The notes under the pieces were generated by a model. That model did not search any database, was not told the DNA's origin, and was given only the letters and a program-made list of their open reading frames with translations. From contig NHNW01000084.1 of NCBI GenBank assembly GCA_002786025.1, positions 62,001 to 126,000 of the forward strand: a stretch of DNA of 64,000 nucleotides, written 5' to 3'. This document shows, one piece after another, positions 32,308-44,576 of this stretch (its first letter is position 1; each line of letters starts with the position of its first letter). Position numbers and translations under genes: made by a program. The stretch comes from Zasmidium citrigriseum (Eukaryota; Ascomycota; Dothideomycetes; Mycosphaerellales; Mycosphaerellaceae).

Positions 32308-33570
32308 ATGAGCCTGGACATCATCATCGTGGGATCCGGTCTGGCCGGTCTAGCAGCCGCCGCCTACCTCCGGAAGCAACACACGGTGACAGTTCTCGAG
32401 AAGAGCAAGCTGGACTTCCAAAGAAATGACTATGGCATCTCCGTAATCGCAAATGCCTACAATCTGCTGCAAAAACTTGGAATTGACGACTCAAACCTGG
32501 ACATGGCCGTCATGACAAAGCTCTGGCAGCGCACAGCCCAAAACGAGGAGATCGTGACCGCAGAGTTTGACACCCGGAAGACATTTGGAGCACCTAGCGT
32601 CTTGACTAGGCGGAGCCATTTGCAGGGAGAGCTGTTCCGACTGGCGACGAGTGTCGAGTTGGAAGGGCAGCCCGCGAAGATTTTCGAAGGCGTGAAAGTG
32701 AAAAGCGTTGATGCCAACTCAGGCACGGTATGCACATCTGATGGGCAGTCCTACTCAGGAGACCTCCTCATCGGGGCTGACGGCATCAACTCTGTTATTC
32801 GCTCCGCTGTTCTATCGGAAACTGGTCAGTCGGATCACGCAGCACCAGCAACCACTCACGGTCTGCTGGCATACATGGCTCAGGTCCCAGTCTCTGCTTT
32901 GACCGGCTGTCCTTCTCTCTCTTACTTCACCGATACCGAAAATTCAGCTGGACTCGTGAACTTCCGCTCTTCCAAAGGGCCTACAGACAAACGCCGCATT
33001 CTTGCTTATCACACCTCTCCTAGGGAGCTCCAGCTGGTGGGTTACAGCACAGAAGACGAATTCGCTGCGCAGTTCGACCAACTTGGAACGACCATCATCA
33101 AAGGCGTCCCGGCTTCCCGAGCCAAGGAAGCATTTCCTGACTTTTCCACTGCTCTGACTGACCTCTACGACCATCACAAGGCGGGCGACGGGACAGTGGA
33201 AGTCTGGCGTATCCGCGATGTTGATCCTATCTCAGGCTGGGCCCATGGTAAGACTCTTCTCATCGGAGACTCTGCGCATGCTGTCACGCCGCATGCCGGC
33301 CAGGGCTGCAACGTCGCCTTCGAAGACGCAGAAGCTTTAGGCTTTGTACTTCGAGATGTCAAGACTGGTGGCGAAGTGGATGCAGCACTCGAAAGGTTCC
33401 TCAAGATACGAAAAGAGAGGGCGGAGTTCATCGCCAAGAGCTCCAGACACATGGGTGCTTTGCTGGGAGCGGATGCCGGGCCCTTCGACGAAGAACGCAG
33501 GAGAGAGTTCGGAATGAAGACGTATGGCTATCGAGGAGCGGAAGAGGCATTGAAGCAGATGGAAGCATGA
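32308..33570 (+). CDS. FAD-dependent monooxygenase (salicylate hydroxylase-like), cluster gene
   Basis: Single-exon flavoprotein monooxygenase of 420 aa. GxGxxG at the N-terminus is IIVGSGLAGLAAAAYL, the DG motif is LLIGADGINS near residue 155, and the GD motif is LLIGDSAHAVTPHAGQG near residue 315. The combination places it with salicylate/6-hydroxynicotinate-type hydroxylases. No signal peptide. It faces a class III aminotransferase convergently with 152 bp between the stops and forms the left edge of a run of biosynthesis-type genes. It shares the family, but not obvious close similarity, with the monooxygenase at 11.7-13.1 kb. Confidence 0.92.
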   Translation: MSLDIIIVGSGLAGLAAAAYLRKQHTVTVLEKSKLDFQRNDYGISVIANAYNLLQKLGIDDSNLDMAVMTKLWQRTAQNEEIVTAEFDTRKTFGAPSVLTRRSHLQGELFRLATSVELEGQPAKIFEGVKVKSVDANSGTVCTSDGQSYSGDLLIGADGINSVIRSAVLSETGQSDHAAPATTHGLLAYMAQVPVSALTGCPSLSYFTDTENSAGLVNFRSSKGPTDKRRILAYHTSPRELQLVGYSTEDEFAAQFDQLGTTIIKGVPASRAKEAFPDFSTALTDLYDHHKAGDGTVEVWRIRDVDPISGWAHGKTLLIGDSAHAVTPHAGQGCNVAFEDAEALGFVLRDVKTGGEVDAALERFLKIRKERAEFIAKSSRHMGALLGADAGPFDEERRREFGMKTYGYRGAEEALKQMEA

Positions 33571-33722
33571 TGGATTTCACAACTGCTGTATTGCATGATC
33601 TGCTGTATATGGCTGTAGCTCAAGTCCAGGCATCGCCTTCATCGGATCTCATCTGTCGCTCCGGTCCGATTCGACTACAACAACAAATCCGTCTGCTCCC
33701 CAGTGGCCGAACGAACGTGTCA

Positions 33723-35181
33723 TTATGGACTCATCGCTGTAAGAGTGCAGGAAGCTGGGCAAAGCGTGTACTCCACCACGTCTCGTTCGTGTTTTGAACC
33801 GCGCCCACAGGTCATGCAGAAAGCCTTGTCGAGTTTCTCCAAGCCTTGTAAGACCTCGTCTGCCGTAATATTGATTGGCGGCCCAACACGGAAAACAGCA
33901 TTATCTTGAAGCTGGCACCAGATTCCTTGCTCCCACATGGACTTCGACAGCTCGGTGGCAAGGTCATGGTTAGGTCTCTGGCTCCCATCGGCTCGTACGA
34001 TTTCGATGCCTGCCATGAGACCGCTTCCTCGTACGTCACCAATGCAGTCGTACCGGTCCGCAAGTTTCTTCAAGCCTCCGAGTAATTCGCGGCCTCTTTC
34101 CTTCGCGTTGGCGGCCAGATCGTCCCGGAGAATGATGTCGAGCGTTTTGTTCCCGACTGCAGCTACCAACGGATCGATGGCATGTGTCGTGTAAAACACA
34201 AAACCCTTCTCCTTGCATGTAACGTCGATCCGGACGCTGGTTATTACTGCGCTGAGCGGCAGTCCGTTAGCCAGCGGCTTGCTCAAAGTGAGGATGTCGG
34301 GCACAATGCCCTCATGTTCGATCGCGAAAAGGCTACCGGTCCGTCCTAGTCCAGTCTGTGCCTCGTCCACGATCATAAGCATGTCTCGAGCTCTACAGTG
34401 GCGTTTCAAAGCCTCGAGGTATCCATCGGGTAGAACATGGACACCGGCGTCCCCCTGGATGCATTCCACAATACAGGCAGCAAGAGAACCGCACGATGCC
34501 TGATCAATCAACTGCCAGCCGTAGTCTAGCTCCGCCTGCCAATCGTACGACCCGTCCTTATGCCTAAAGATTGAACGGAATGCATTTGGTTGTGGTAGCA
34601 TGAACTGTCCAGGAGGAGGAGGCCCTAAAGAGGTGTCAGGACACACCTCTCGAGGAATCGCCTTCGCACCCACCGTGGTCTCTGCGGCCAGCATAGTACT
34701 GCGCACCTTGTGCATGCGATGTCATACCGTGCCAAGATTGTGCGAGTGCCACGATTTCGAACTTCCCCGTGTACACTTTGGCCAGCTTTATCGCGGCCTC
34801 GTTGCTCTCGGAGCCAGTGCTGAAGAACATCGCCCGGTCGAGACCAGGCGGCAGAAGTGAAGTCAACCGCTTCGCTAGCTGCAGAACAGGCGGCGACAAC
34901 ATACACGACGAAAGGTGATCGAAACGGTCCGCTGTGCATTTGAGAGCTTGCACGACTTCAGGGTGGCAGTGGCCCAAGGGACATGCCATCTGAGAGTTTC
35001 AGTTTTCATCGGTTAGAGAGAATTTCTGCTGGCTTTTATCACGCACCTGTCCTGACATCCAATCTAAGATCCGTCGACCCCCTTCAGTATATATCTCGCT
35101 GAGTCGACTGCCGACGATGATGTCTGGGACATACCTGGCCCCAAAGTGCGCCAGTGCATCGGTGTCTTTCGATTCATCCAT
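33723..35181 (-). CDS. Class III PLP-dependent aminotransferase / dialkylglycine decarboxylase-like
   Basis: PLP enzyme of 450 aa from exons 35181-35047, 34989-34674 and 34624-33723. Splicing intron 2 (49 bp) joins AGRRDHG to PPPPGQFMLPQPN, the order found in 2,2-dialkylglycine decarboxylase relatives. Key sites are FFSTGSESNEAAIKLA for phosphate binding, SWHGMT, and the family signature VDEAQTGLGRTG. The Schiff-base Lys lies in TLSKPLANG. The last 30 residues after LEKLDKAF are not conserved and may reflect a shifted 3' end. Reactions in the family are transamination or decarboxylation-dependent transamination of amino acids. The genomic setting suggests it supplies or modifies an amino group in a metabolite. 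Confidence 0.88.
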
Positions 35182-35686
35182 GGTCCGTCCGCACAAGCAG
35201 TAACTTCTGAAGCGTCGATCAGAGAAGATTTGAAAAGGTAGTAACAGCACCGAAAGTACTCACGACCTGCTCGTCAAAAATGGGATGTAGGAGATCAGTG
35301 TAAGGCCTACCACGGTGCACTCATCAACGCTACACCGCCGCAATCCACCCGGCCTACCGTAGAAGGCTATTGGGACGACGACTTTACGCGGGCGCAACTC
35401 TTGGCCAACGTCTCCATCAGTGCATGTTTCCTAAAAAAGCCAGCAGGCAGCCAATCAAGCTGTCCGCTTGTCGACCGTTCTTCCATCATCCTACTGAAGG
35501 TTGGTGCTAGCCTGGTGAATGCCGGAACCTAGCCGTATTCAACGGGGAGTGTGGAACGCCTAGTTTCACGGTGGAACGCCTGAACTCACCCATAATGACC
35601 CTTTACGTACCCTGTTGACTCTTTTACTCGAATGTTGGCCATCATTCCTGCTCTGTCCAGAAAAACTACCACGAGGGTCGTCTGCT
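35182..35686. other. Divergent promoter region, aminotransferase / MFS
   Basis: 505 bp between divergent start codons; likely controls both genes. I see no clear dyad or TATA element. Confidence 0.4.
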
Positions 35687-37505
35687 ATGTCCGGACCTCT
35701 CCGTGACATTCGCGATCGCTTGGAGGAACAGGGGCTCGGCATCAACTCAGCCAACGTCGTCTACTGGCTCCCCAATGCGTCCAAACATCCCAGGCATTGG
35801 CCTTTGGGCAGGAAACTATACGATACTGGGGTACTAGTTCTGTTCATCATGGTGTCGTAGGTGCTCTTACTCCCTCCCTTTGAGTCGCGTATCTAACCGT
35901 TTCTTAGAGCATTCATAGGGAACGTTGGTGTGAGCTCGTCACCGCTCAGGGAAAGTTATCGTGGGCTAAATATGAGTTTCACTAGGCAAATGTCGGAAGT
36001 CATGCACTCGCACAACTAGGAGTGGGCGAGGTAGTCGGCAGCGTTGCCTTTGCGTCGATGTGAGTATTCCTCGAAGAGACCTGTAAAGATATTTTCTAGT
36101 CGCAAGTCGCTAGCTCTAATGGGCGCCAGGTTCTTCTACGGACAAGCGATTGGAGGCTTACTTATCCCACCATTCACTGAGAGCTTTGGACGGAAGCAGA
36201 CGAACCTCTTTGCCTGTGGAGCTTACGCAGTCTCCTGCGCCATCGTCGGTATCGGCACTCCTGACTCCCTGCCAGCAGTCTTCATTGGACGCTTCTGCTG
36301 CGGATTCTTATCTGCTCTGCCCACTGTCGCCGGATCTGGTGCCATCGAAGATATGTGGAACACCAAGCACAGAATATGGGCTGTCGACATTTGGATCAAG
36401 GCCTCCATTGTTGGCATAGCCGCAGGACCTGCTTTTGCAGTGGCCATCAGCGAATCCTCGCTCAAATGGTGAGCTGCGATAACCCTGGTCACTGTTTGAT
36501 TGGAGCTCACAAGTCACACGCTAGGCCTTGGATCTTCTACCTCAACGCCATCTTTCTTGCTATCATCTGGGTCTTGTTCCTCTGGACAAGAGAGAGCAGA
36601 CCAAGCATTATCCTCAAGCGCCAGATTGAAGCCGTCGAGAAGGACTCCGTTGAGAAGGGATCTTTCGAGAAGGATTCGGTGACGAGAAGCCTTATCATCG
36701 ACGATTCTGCAAAAGTACCAACCTTGGAGGAATTCACCCGCACGATGCTGATACGACCAGTCTACTTTTTCTTCACCGAGCCCATAGTCAGTGTGGTGAG
36801 CGTCATGAGCGCAACCATCTTCGGATCTGTCTACCTGCAGACGGCCGGGTATGCTGTTACGTATCGCGAGTTTGGGTTCACTCCGCAGCAGACGTCCTTC
36901 GTATTCCTAGCCTGGGCAGTCGGACTCGTGCTTACATTCCCAATTCGGACATACGACTGGCAAATTATCTCACGCCGTCTGCGATCGAAACAGGCGGTGC
37001 AGCCTGAGGACAAGATTACTGGGTTCTACTTTGCAGCACCCGTGCTTGCTGTAGCGTTTTGGTGGTTCGCGTGGACCACTCCACCATATGTGCGTTCTTC
37101 CGTGTGGCATTGCATCGAAAACACTGATGAAAGTCTGACAATTCCATGTAGGCCCGCGGCACTTCACCTTTCGTCTCGATTGGATCCATTGTATTGATCG
37201 GAGCCTGCACCAACGAGTTCGACGGCATCTTGCAGGGCTATCTCACGGACTCTTACGGAATGTATGCAGGCTCTGCCAATGCCCCTCTTGCATTCCTTCG
37301 AGGTATACTGAGCGGCTCATTCCCTATTTTCGGACGGCAAATGTTCTCTGGTCTGGGGAGCAACATCAGTGGATCCATGTTGGCTGCTGTTGCGACTTTA
37401 TTCTGTTTCATCGCCGCTTGGTTCTGGAAGTCTAGTAGGAGGATACGGGAGGCGAGTAAGTATGCTATAACCGAAAGCGAAGATTCGGAGAGCGAAGGAG
37501 TATGA
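35687..37505 (+). CDS. MFS transporter 1 (drug/metabolite efflux type)
   Basis: Major facilitator of 517 aa from six exons: 35687-35856, 35908-35929, 35986-36059, 36100-36468, 36525-37089 and 37152-37505. All phases agree, including the tiny 22-nt exon 2. The sequence preceding TM1 contains WLPNASKHPRHW. The signature loop after TM2 reads PPFTESFGRK, the fungal equivalent of GxLaDrxGrk. A central charged loop (EKDSVEKGSFEKDS) separates the two halves. The type is that of plasma-membrane drug:H+ antiporters near secondary-metabolite clusters. It likely exports the cluster product, which is inference. Confidence 0.88.
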
Positions 37506-38043
37506 TCAGTTCCAATACGATTATGGGAAAAGATACATGCTGGAAGACGACGGGTACCCTTGATCTCCGTCCTAGGATACAAGGCTGATAGCATGGGCCA
37601 GCAGGATGTGGACACAATCATGATGTCTTGAAGATGCAATATCGAGGCTGAAGTTGAGAGCCGAGGATTCAGGATCCTTCGACGATAATGACAAGGAGGT
37701 CTTCGTATGACCGGCACGAGGCTGCATATGATCTTGAATAGCCAGCGTTCATGCTCTGGCTAGTCAGCTTAAAACATGAGAAGTACCAGTCGCTCACTCT
37801 CACGATGGATCCTAAGATGCCGAAGGTCACCATAGGGCAGTGCGGCTGAGCTATGCCAACTTCCCATTGAATTCGCGCTTCTCGGGAGCCAGGAGGATGG
37901 AACGCGCACAGGACTTACCAAATGGAGGAAATCTTGACCGGCTGACAACGCTAATCCTTTCAGCTCACCATGAGATAAAGGCATGTTAAGAGGACGCTCG
38001 CGAAATCTGTCGGCCTTTCTTTGTTGCCGAAGAAGCAAGAAAC
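37506..38043. other. Intergenic spacer
   Basis: 540 bp between two plus-strand genes; no gene or element recognised. Confidence 0.4.
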
Positions 38044-39083
38044 ATGGGGTCATCAGAGCGAGCAAAGCCGACCCAATTCATCCTCCTGACGATTCCACGA
38101 TCAGCATGTCACCTCCTCGACCGTATGCTGTCGAAGCAGTCGAATGGAAAATACATCTCTCATCCGTACATCGAATGCATGGAGCCCAGGCTACGGTGGA
38201 TCAACAATGAGGACCGCTTGGACGGCATGAGTGAAGAGCTGTCCGCCAAAGAGGACGAAGAGCGTAAGAAGGCATTGGACGCGTGGAAAGCGGCATTGAA
38301 GGACGCGGAGGGCGAGGTATGCGCTCGAAGTTCTGCCAGACAAAGAGTCGACTAATTTCTTGGTCCCAGGGCAAGATCCTCATGAACCACACCCACCCGA
38401 TCCATTGCATCTCGCAGGACATCATCCGTTCTCACCTCGCCTCACCAGAAAATCCACCAAATGTTCAACCAGACGCCGAAATCATTCCAGAAGCAACAAA
38501 AGAGCTTCTCCATCCCGGCACCGTTCCTGTCTTCACCATTCGTGATCCACGCCTAGTCGTCGCCTCAGGATCTCGCCTCCTCGGACCCATGGGCTTTGAA
38601 AAGGTTCACAATCCTCTGCTCTCGAGCGTGAGTCCATTCTGGAGTCGCACCATGTACGATTGGTACGTGGCGAATGGAGTTCAACCATTCGTGGTCGATG
38701 CGGATGATTACATGACGAGCAGCGAGTTTGTGAAGAAGCTATGTCGAGAAGCTGGATTGAATGAGGATGAAGCATTTCTGCAGTGGGATTCAGGCACGAA
38801 GAATGATGTAATGATATCAACCGCGTTTCAAGAGGCGAGGCTGACGAAGTGAGTTTAGGGATTGAACGATAAGCTGCAGCATTTCTGGGATTATATGCAA
38901 AATACCCTTCAGGCGTCCAGTGGGACGAATCCTGCGCGAGCTGCTAAGAATATGGACATGGATGCTGTAGTGAAGGGATGGAAGGACGAGTTTGGCGAGG
39001 AGGCACAGAAGAGTATGATGGAGGCGGTAGAGTTGCACAAGCCGCACTACGAGTATCTTTACGAGAAGAGACTGAGGCTGTAA
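38044..39083 (+). CDS. Sulfotransferase-like P-loop protein
   Basis: Protein of 311 aa; exons 38044-38316, 38370-38807 and 38859-39083. The N-terminal phosphate loop ILLTIPRSACHLLDRML corresponds to the PAPS 5'-phosphosulfate-binding loop, and FTIRDPRLVVAS to the 3'-phosphate site of sulfotransferases. The fungal members of this group are often annotated only as P-loop NTPases. If active, it would transfer sulfate from PAPS to a hydroxyl or amine. The 51-bp second intron has a GCTGAC branch site; reading through it gives an early stop, so the splice is needed. It lies between two MFS genes and is convergent with the second (80 bp between stops). Confidence 0.8.
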
Positions 39084-39163
39084 AAGTTTTGGCGAGCGGA
39101 AGGTAGTGTGCGATGGGTCGCAGAAGAATTTAATACTTTGCTAAATGTGCAAGCAGATGGACA

Positions 39164-40759
39164 TCATTCGCCTGAGCTGTAGCCACTCTTTTTCCGCAAT
39201 GCATGGCCATACTTGTCAAACACGAAGGGTATCGGTACGAGCAGGCAAGAAACAAAGCCCAGCAAAGATGTCGCCCACCCCACACCCAGAGCCTCGTACA
39301 TTTGAAGCGTCTACGGGAGATGGTCAGCTAATTATCTGAACAGTGCGAGGCGTGCTCGATACTCACGAAGAGAGGGAAGACAAAAGCGAACAGGTAACGT
39401 AGAAAGGTGTTCGACGACCACGCACTGGCTCCGTACTGCGCTCCGTAGCAGTCCGTGAGATAAAGGCTGGAGCAGGTGAAGACGAGTAAGTTCCCGAACG
39501 AGAAGAAACCTTCAGCGATGACGGGACTGATCCAGTGGATTGAGGGCCTCGCGGTCCAGCCGAACCAGAACAGCCTATTGAAGAGTCAGTATACCAAGTC
39601 CCTTTTGCAGATCATGAACTTACGACACTGGCATGAACAAGGCTCCAATCTTCGCAATCAGCAATCGATGCTCCGGCGGCAACTGCTCTCCTCTCTCCTT
39701 CGCATCTCTGGACATCTTCACCCAGACAGCCTTGTAGATGTATATGATCACCGCGAGACCGATCCAAGTGCCAACCGCTTGCCCAAGATACGTCAAACCC
39801 GTGGCCCCGAGATTGAAGCCATACACAGTCATGAAGACCCATGAGAATGCGGCGAAGAAGGCATTCAGCAATCCAAAATTGAAGGCGATATAAATGTCGA
39901 AGAAGGTCACGATCGGTTCGGTGAACAGCATGTGCAGCGGTCTGGTGATCGTTTTGCGGAGAAAGTACTTCACGAACGAATCACCGAAGTCTTGCTTCGG
40001 GCCTTCAAGACCGTACTTCTTCGCTCGCTTCTTCAAGATGGTGGCTTTGTATGTCTCAGACATGGGAATCGTAATGCCAATGACGATAGCCATACCGAAG
40101 AGCATCACCCACTGCGTCCAGCGCCAGGACATGGTCTCCGTCACGAAGCCACCGATTAGAGGACCAAAGGCTGGACCCATCTGCACCATAGACACGAAGG
40201 TTGACATTGGCGCACCTCGCTTCTCTGGAGGCCAGACGTCCGAGATCGTGCCCGTTCCTATGCTGAGGCCAGGCGAGGAGAAGAGTCCAGCGAACATTCG
40301 ACATATTGTGAGTGAGGCTATGCCAGAGGAGAAGCCTGATCCAATCGTGAAGGCGGCGAACAGCGGCAGGGCGGACAGATATACCATCTTTCGACCGAAT
40401 GTCTCGGACATGGGTGCTGCGATAATGGGACCCATGGCGAGGCCAAGGAGGTACAGGCTGAACGGTAATAGGGCGATCTCTCGGGACACGCCGAACTGTT
40501 CCATCACCTGTTGATGGCCAGGCGTGTACACAGAACTTCCGAAGGGACAAAGAAATCCAATTGCCGCAGGGATTGTGGTGTGGTAGAGTCGTTTCCGCAA
40601 CGGCCAGTTTTGCGGATTCTCGACATCGTCGGGGCCGTCCCAGTCCTTCGCTGTCGATGGTCTCGGTGGACCTGCGGCTTCGTGTTCGATGTCGGGTGTT
40701 GCTGCTCCTGGACTCTTCTCGTCGGCGGAGTCGACCTCATCCTTGTTGCCGCCGGCCAT
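39164..40759 (-). CDS. MFS transporter 2 (polyamine/drug:H+ antiporter type)
   Basis: Major facilitator of 496 aa from exons 40759-39624, 39574-39367 and 39310-39164. The pre-TM1 sequence DDVENPQNWPLRKRLYHT and the loop APMSETFGRKMVY are diagnostic of the DHA1 group of fungal MFS. Twelve hydrophobic segments can be followed. Start 40759 gives a short acidic N-terminus; an in-frame ATG at 40807 adds 16 residues. It is divergent from the carrier-condensation-adenylation gene with 530 bp between starts, a common arrangement of co-regulated cluster genes. Confidence 0.92.
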
Positions 40760-41289
40760 GGAGGACTTGCGAGGTCTGCATGCGGTCCAGTGAGAATTCT
40801 GATGCACAATAGGGGATTTGTTGATAGTGGGCGGTGTAGTTCATCTGCAGCATTGGATGAGATGTTGTTGAGAAGGAGCGATCGATCGGTATGAGTGTCG
40901 TCATCAGATGCATTTCAGTGCTGTCACTCGAAGGCGGCTCGAACTTTGGAGCCCACTTTCTGCAAGCCGCTGCAGATCTCCAATCCTCAAGATGCGTGGA
41001 GTGCCCTGAAAAGGCATAGACTCGATTCATTTCTCCGGTGGCTATAGGCTCATCCAGAGAATAGGTGCTGGGCCGGGCCTGGCTCCACTGCGTCGTTGTC
41101 TGGGCTGGGCGTGATCTCACTGACCATCAGCATGCTGCACACGCGAGACATGGAGCTGAGACGGAGCTTCTCTTCCATCAAGATTGGGATACTTCGCACC
41201 GCCTGGATCATCTTCAACTCTTCGGCCGCTCAAAGCTGGCCCTTCTAGAGTACGACGATAACTCCTCTTAGGGACGTCGAACCCACAAG
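40760..41289. promoter_or_regulatory. Shared divergent promoter, MFS 2 / NRPS-like gene
   Basis: 530 bp between divergent starts. No coding frame is supported. Regulation of both genes from here is likely from geometry alone; no specific operator was identified. Confidence 0.45.
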
Positions 41290-44200
41290 ATGGAAGACCA
41301 GCTCCGCTCCCTCTGGGCCAAAGTCCTCGACATCTCACCATCAGACATCCAACAGGACAGCAATTTCTTCGAGATCGGAGGTGACTCCGTGGGGACCATA
41401 AAGCTCTCTGGTCTTGCCAACGATGCCGGTCTTCGACTTCCCAATCGAACAATCTTCGAATGTCCAGTCTTCTCAGAACAATCTCAGGCCATGCATCAGA
41501 AAGCCAATGGCGAAGAATCCTCGAAACCTTCGTCAGGAGGACAAAGTGCTGGGCAGGACCTCATGCGAGCATGGGATCTCATCTCTACTTGCCTTGCACA
41601 ATGCAACATCCCCAATCATGCTCTCGAAGACATCTACCCCTGCCCTCCATTCCAAGCCGATCTCATGCGTGGTACCCATGAGCTCGGGGTGTGGATGTTC
41701 CAAGCCGTCTTTGAGATAGGACTAAACTCTCTACCCCGAGCAAAGAAAGCACTCGAGATCCTTCGTGAACGAAATCCGGTCTTCAGGTCCAGGATAGCTC
41801 AGCACGACAGTGGCTTGTATCAGGTCATAGTCAAGGGCCGCCCAGAATGGAAGGAGTATCACCAGGATCTTGATTCGTACAAGAAGATGGAACTGACTCA
41901 GAGAATGTCATACGGCGAGCAGCTGGACCGATTGGCAGTCGTTCACGACGCAGAGACGACTTATATCGTCTGGACGAAGACCCATGCTGTGTATGATCGG
42001 TGGAGCAAGATTGCGTTCATTGAAGATCTGCATCAGTGCTTTGCGGATCCCGACGAGTTTGTCAAGAGACCTCTACGGCCCCCATATAGGAAGTTCGTTG
42101 ATCATGTTATGAGTCAAGACCGAGAGGAGGGGATGGAGTTCTGGAGATCTCAGCTTGAAGGTGCTGAGAGATATGATCTGCTTTGGCCTGACGACAACAA
42201 AGAGCGATCATTTGCGACTGCGAAGCACGAGAGTCTGAGGAAGATGATCAAGTTCAAGCGACCGACGACGAAGATTGGACTTGATGCTATATCACAAGTT
42301 GCTTGGACACTGACTTTGGCTAATGAATCTGGGCTTGACGACATCTTCTTCATGGCGATGCGAAGCAGTCGTCAGATTGACTTGGAAGGCGTCGAATCAA
42401 TCATCGGCCCCCTTTGGACTCCTTGTCCGGTGAGACGTCGACTAGATGGCAGCGAAACGATCCAGGACCTCCTCGAACGAGTGTCGAGCCTGACCAACGA
42501 GGCCATTCCCTACGAGCAATTTGGGCTTCCGGCAGCTTTGGAGCATTTCGGTCATAGACGCTATCCTCAGTTCACGTCTATGCTGCAACCACCTCAACCA
42601 GAGAGCTTCGCGGCTAAGACTACTGCGAGGGACAAACATGGCGAGTACTGGATGCGATCGGCCGAGAGGTCATGGACGCAAGCTCGTGGCCATTTCGGCT
42701 TGTATGTCGCGCTCACACCCAAGGGCGAGGATGACATGGAGATCTGGGCACGGTGGGACCCGCATTTCATCGACGTGGACCGGGTATCGAGGATCTGTGA
42801 TGACTTCTCGCAGATGCTCGAGACGCTACTCTCGAGGAATTGGGAGTCGATGACTGTTGGAGAGCTTTGTCCGCATGTGGATCATGATGAAGAGGAGGCA
42901 AATGGTCATCTCAATGGAGACTCAGCACCCAGTACTCTATCGGGTATATTCAGGAACCAGTCGACGACAGCCCCAGCCCTTATCATACCCGGAGAGAAGA
43001 GCAAAGACCTCACGCTATCTCATGCACAGCTCCACGACCTCGTCGCCAAGATACAGGAGGACTTCGCCAATCTTGGAATCAAACAAGGCTCGGCCTGCTC
43101 CATCGCGCTCCCCAACTCCATGGAGCTGATTGTGGCTTTTCTCGCAGCGACCTGGCAACGGAGCATCGCAGCACCTTTGAACCCGGCCTACAAACAGGAG
43201 GAGTTCGAGTTCTACGTCGAGGATCTTGGTTCTGATGTTGTTATCATCCCGAAAGGTGCCTATGCTGAGGAAGGACATGCAGTCAAGGCGGCGAGGAAGT
43301 ACGAAGCGGCGATCGCGGAGTGTTACTGGGATGGCAAAACAGTCGTCGTGGATGTCAAGGAGAAGGGAAAGATGGCCAAGGCTGCGAAACAGGAGAAGCT
43401 CGAGGCGGAGAAGGACGACGTTGCTTTGGTGCTGCATACTTCCGGGACTACGGGACGGCCGAAGGCTGTGCCCTTGACACATGAGAACCTTTTGGCTTCG
43501 ATTGGTGAGTGAAGACTTTACCTATCTGGAGATGGGCTAACATGCTATGCAGTGAACATCATCAACACCTATCAACTCACCCCCAAGGACAGAACAATGC
43601 TCATCATGCCGCTCTTCCACGTACACGGCCTCCTCGCATCTTTCCTCTCACCCCTCTATTCAGGCGGCAGCGCCATCGTACCCAAACGTCTCGAACCCTC
43701 CTTCTGGTCCGTCTTCGACAAACACAAGGCCACCTGGTACACAGCCACACCCAGCATGCACCGGGTGATCCTCCAATTCCCCGAGCCAACCAAAGAAGCC
43801 CTCAAGAGAATCCGTTTCATCCGCTCCTGCTCATCACAGCTCTCACCAAGCCTGCTCAAGCAAATGGAAGAGAAATTCAAAGCCCCAGTCCTGGAGAGCT
43901 ACGCTATGACAGAAGCCAGCCATCTTATGTGTTCGAATCCACTACCTTCAACCGGCGAACATTATCCCGGCTCCGTGGGCCAACCCCAGGGCATCGATCT
44001 CGTCATTCTCGACGAGGAGGGAAACCAGCTAGAGCAAGGCAAAGAAGGCGAGGTCTCCGTCCGCGGTGCCAACGTCACGAAAGGCTACCTCAACAATCCC
44101 GACGCCAATAAATCGTCTTTCACATCTGATGGCTTCTTCCGTACCGGTGATCAAGGCAAGATGGATGAAAACGGATACCTATTCCTAACGGGTAGGTTGA

Positions 44201-44576
44201 AGGAGTTGATCAACAAAGGAGGCGAGAAGATATCTCCAGTGGAGGTGGATAATCTTATCAACCAGCATGAGAAGATTGCGGAGGCTGCGAGTTTTGCCAT
44301 TGATGATGAGGGGTATGGACAGGATGTGGGCTGTGCGGTTAAGCTGGCGGAGGGAGAGGATTTGGATACGAAGGAGTTGAAGAAGTGGGTTGGGGAAAAG
44401 ATTTCGGGGTTCAAGGTTCCCAAAAAGGTGAGTGAATTCGCTCTTGGGGTTTATGGTTTTGATATGTGCTGACTGATTCTTAGATCTGGATCTGTGATGA
44501 TATTCCTAAGACGGCTACAGGCAAGGTGCAGAGGAAGATGGTTGCTGAGGCGATGGTGAAGCGAAAGGAAGGCTAG
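41290..44576 (+). CDS. NRPS-like protein with carrier-condensation-adenylation order
   Basis: Protein of 1060 aa; exons 41290-43504, 43553-44427 and 44484-44576. Domain order: carrier (residues 1-75, phosphopantetheine Ser33 in FFEIGGDS); condensation-type (about 100-540); adenylation (about 555-1060). The condensation HHxxxDG site is T231-H-A-V-Y-D-R237, so the second His and the Asp remain but the first His and the Gly are lost. The adenylation domain is like oxalyl-CoA synthetase/Pcs60. It has HTSGTTGRPKAVPL, YAMTEA, FFRTGD, GRLKELINKGGEKISP and a C-terminal PKTATGKVQRK with the catalytic Lys. Canonical modules are C-A-T. No thioesterase or reductase follows. It is the likely core enzyme of the 32-45 kb cluster. 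Confidence 0.88.

Noticed and set aside
39894..40514. 206-codon plus-strand frame
   Set aside because: Antisense to MFS transporter 2.
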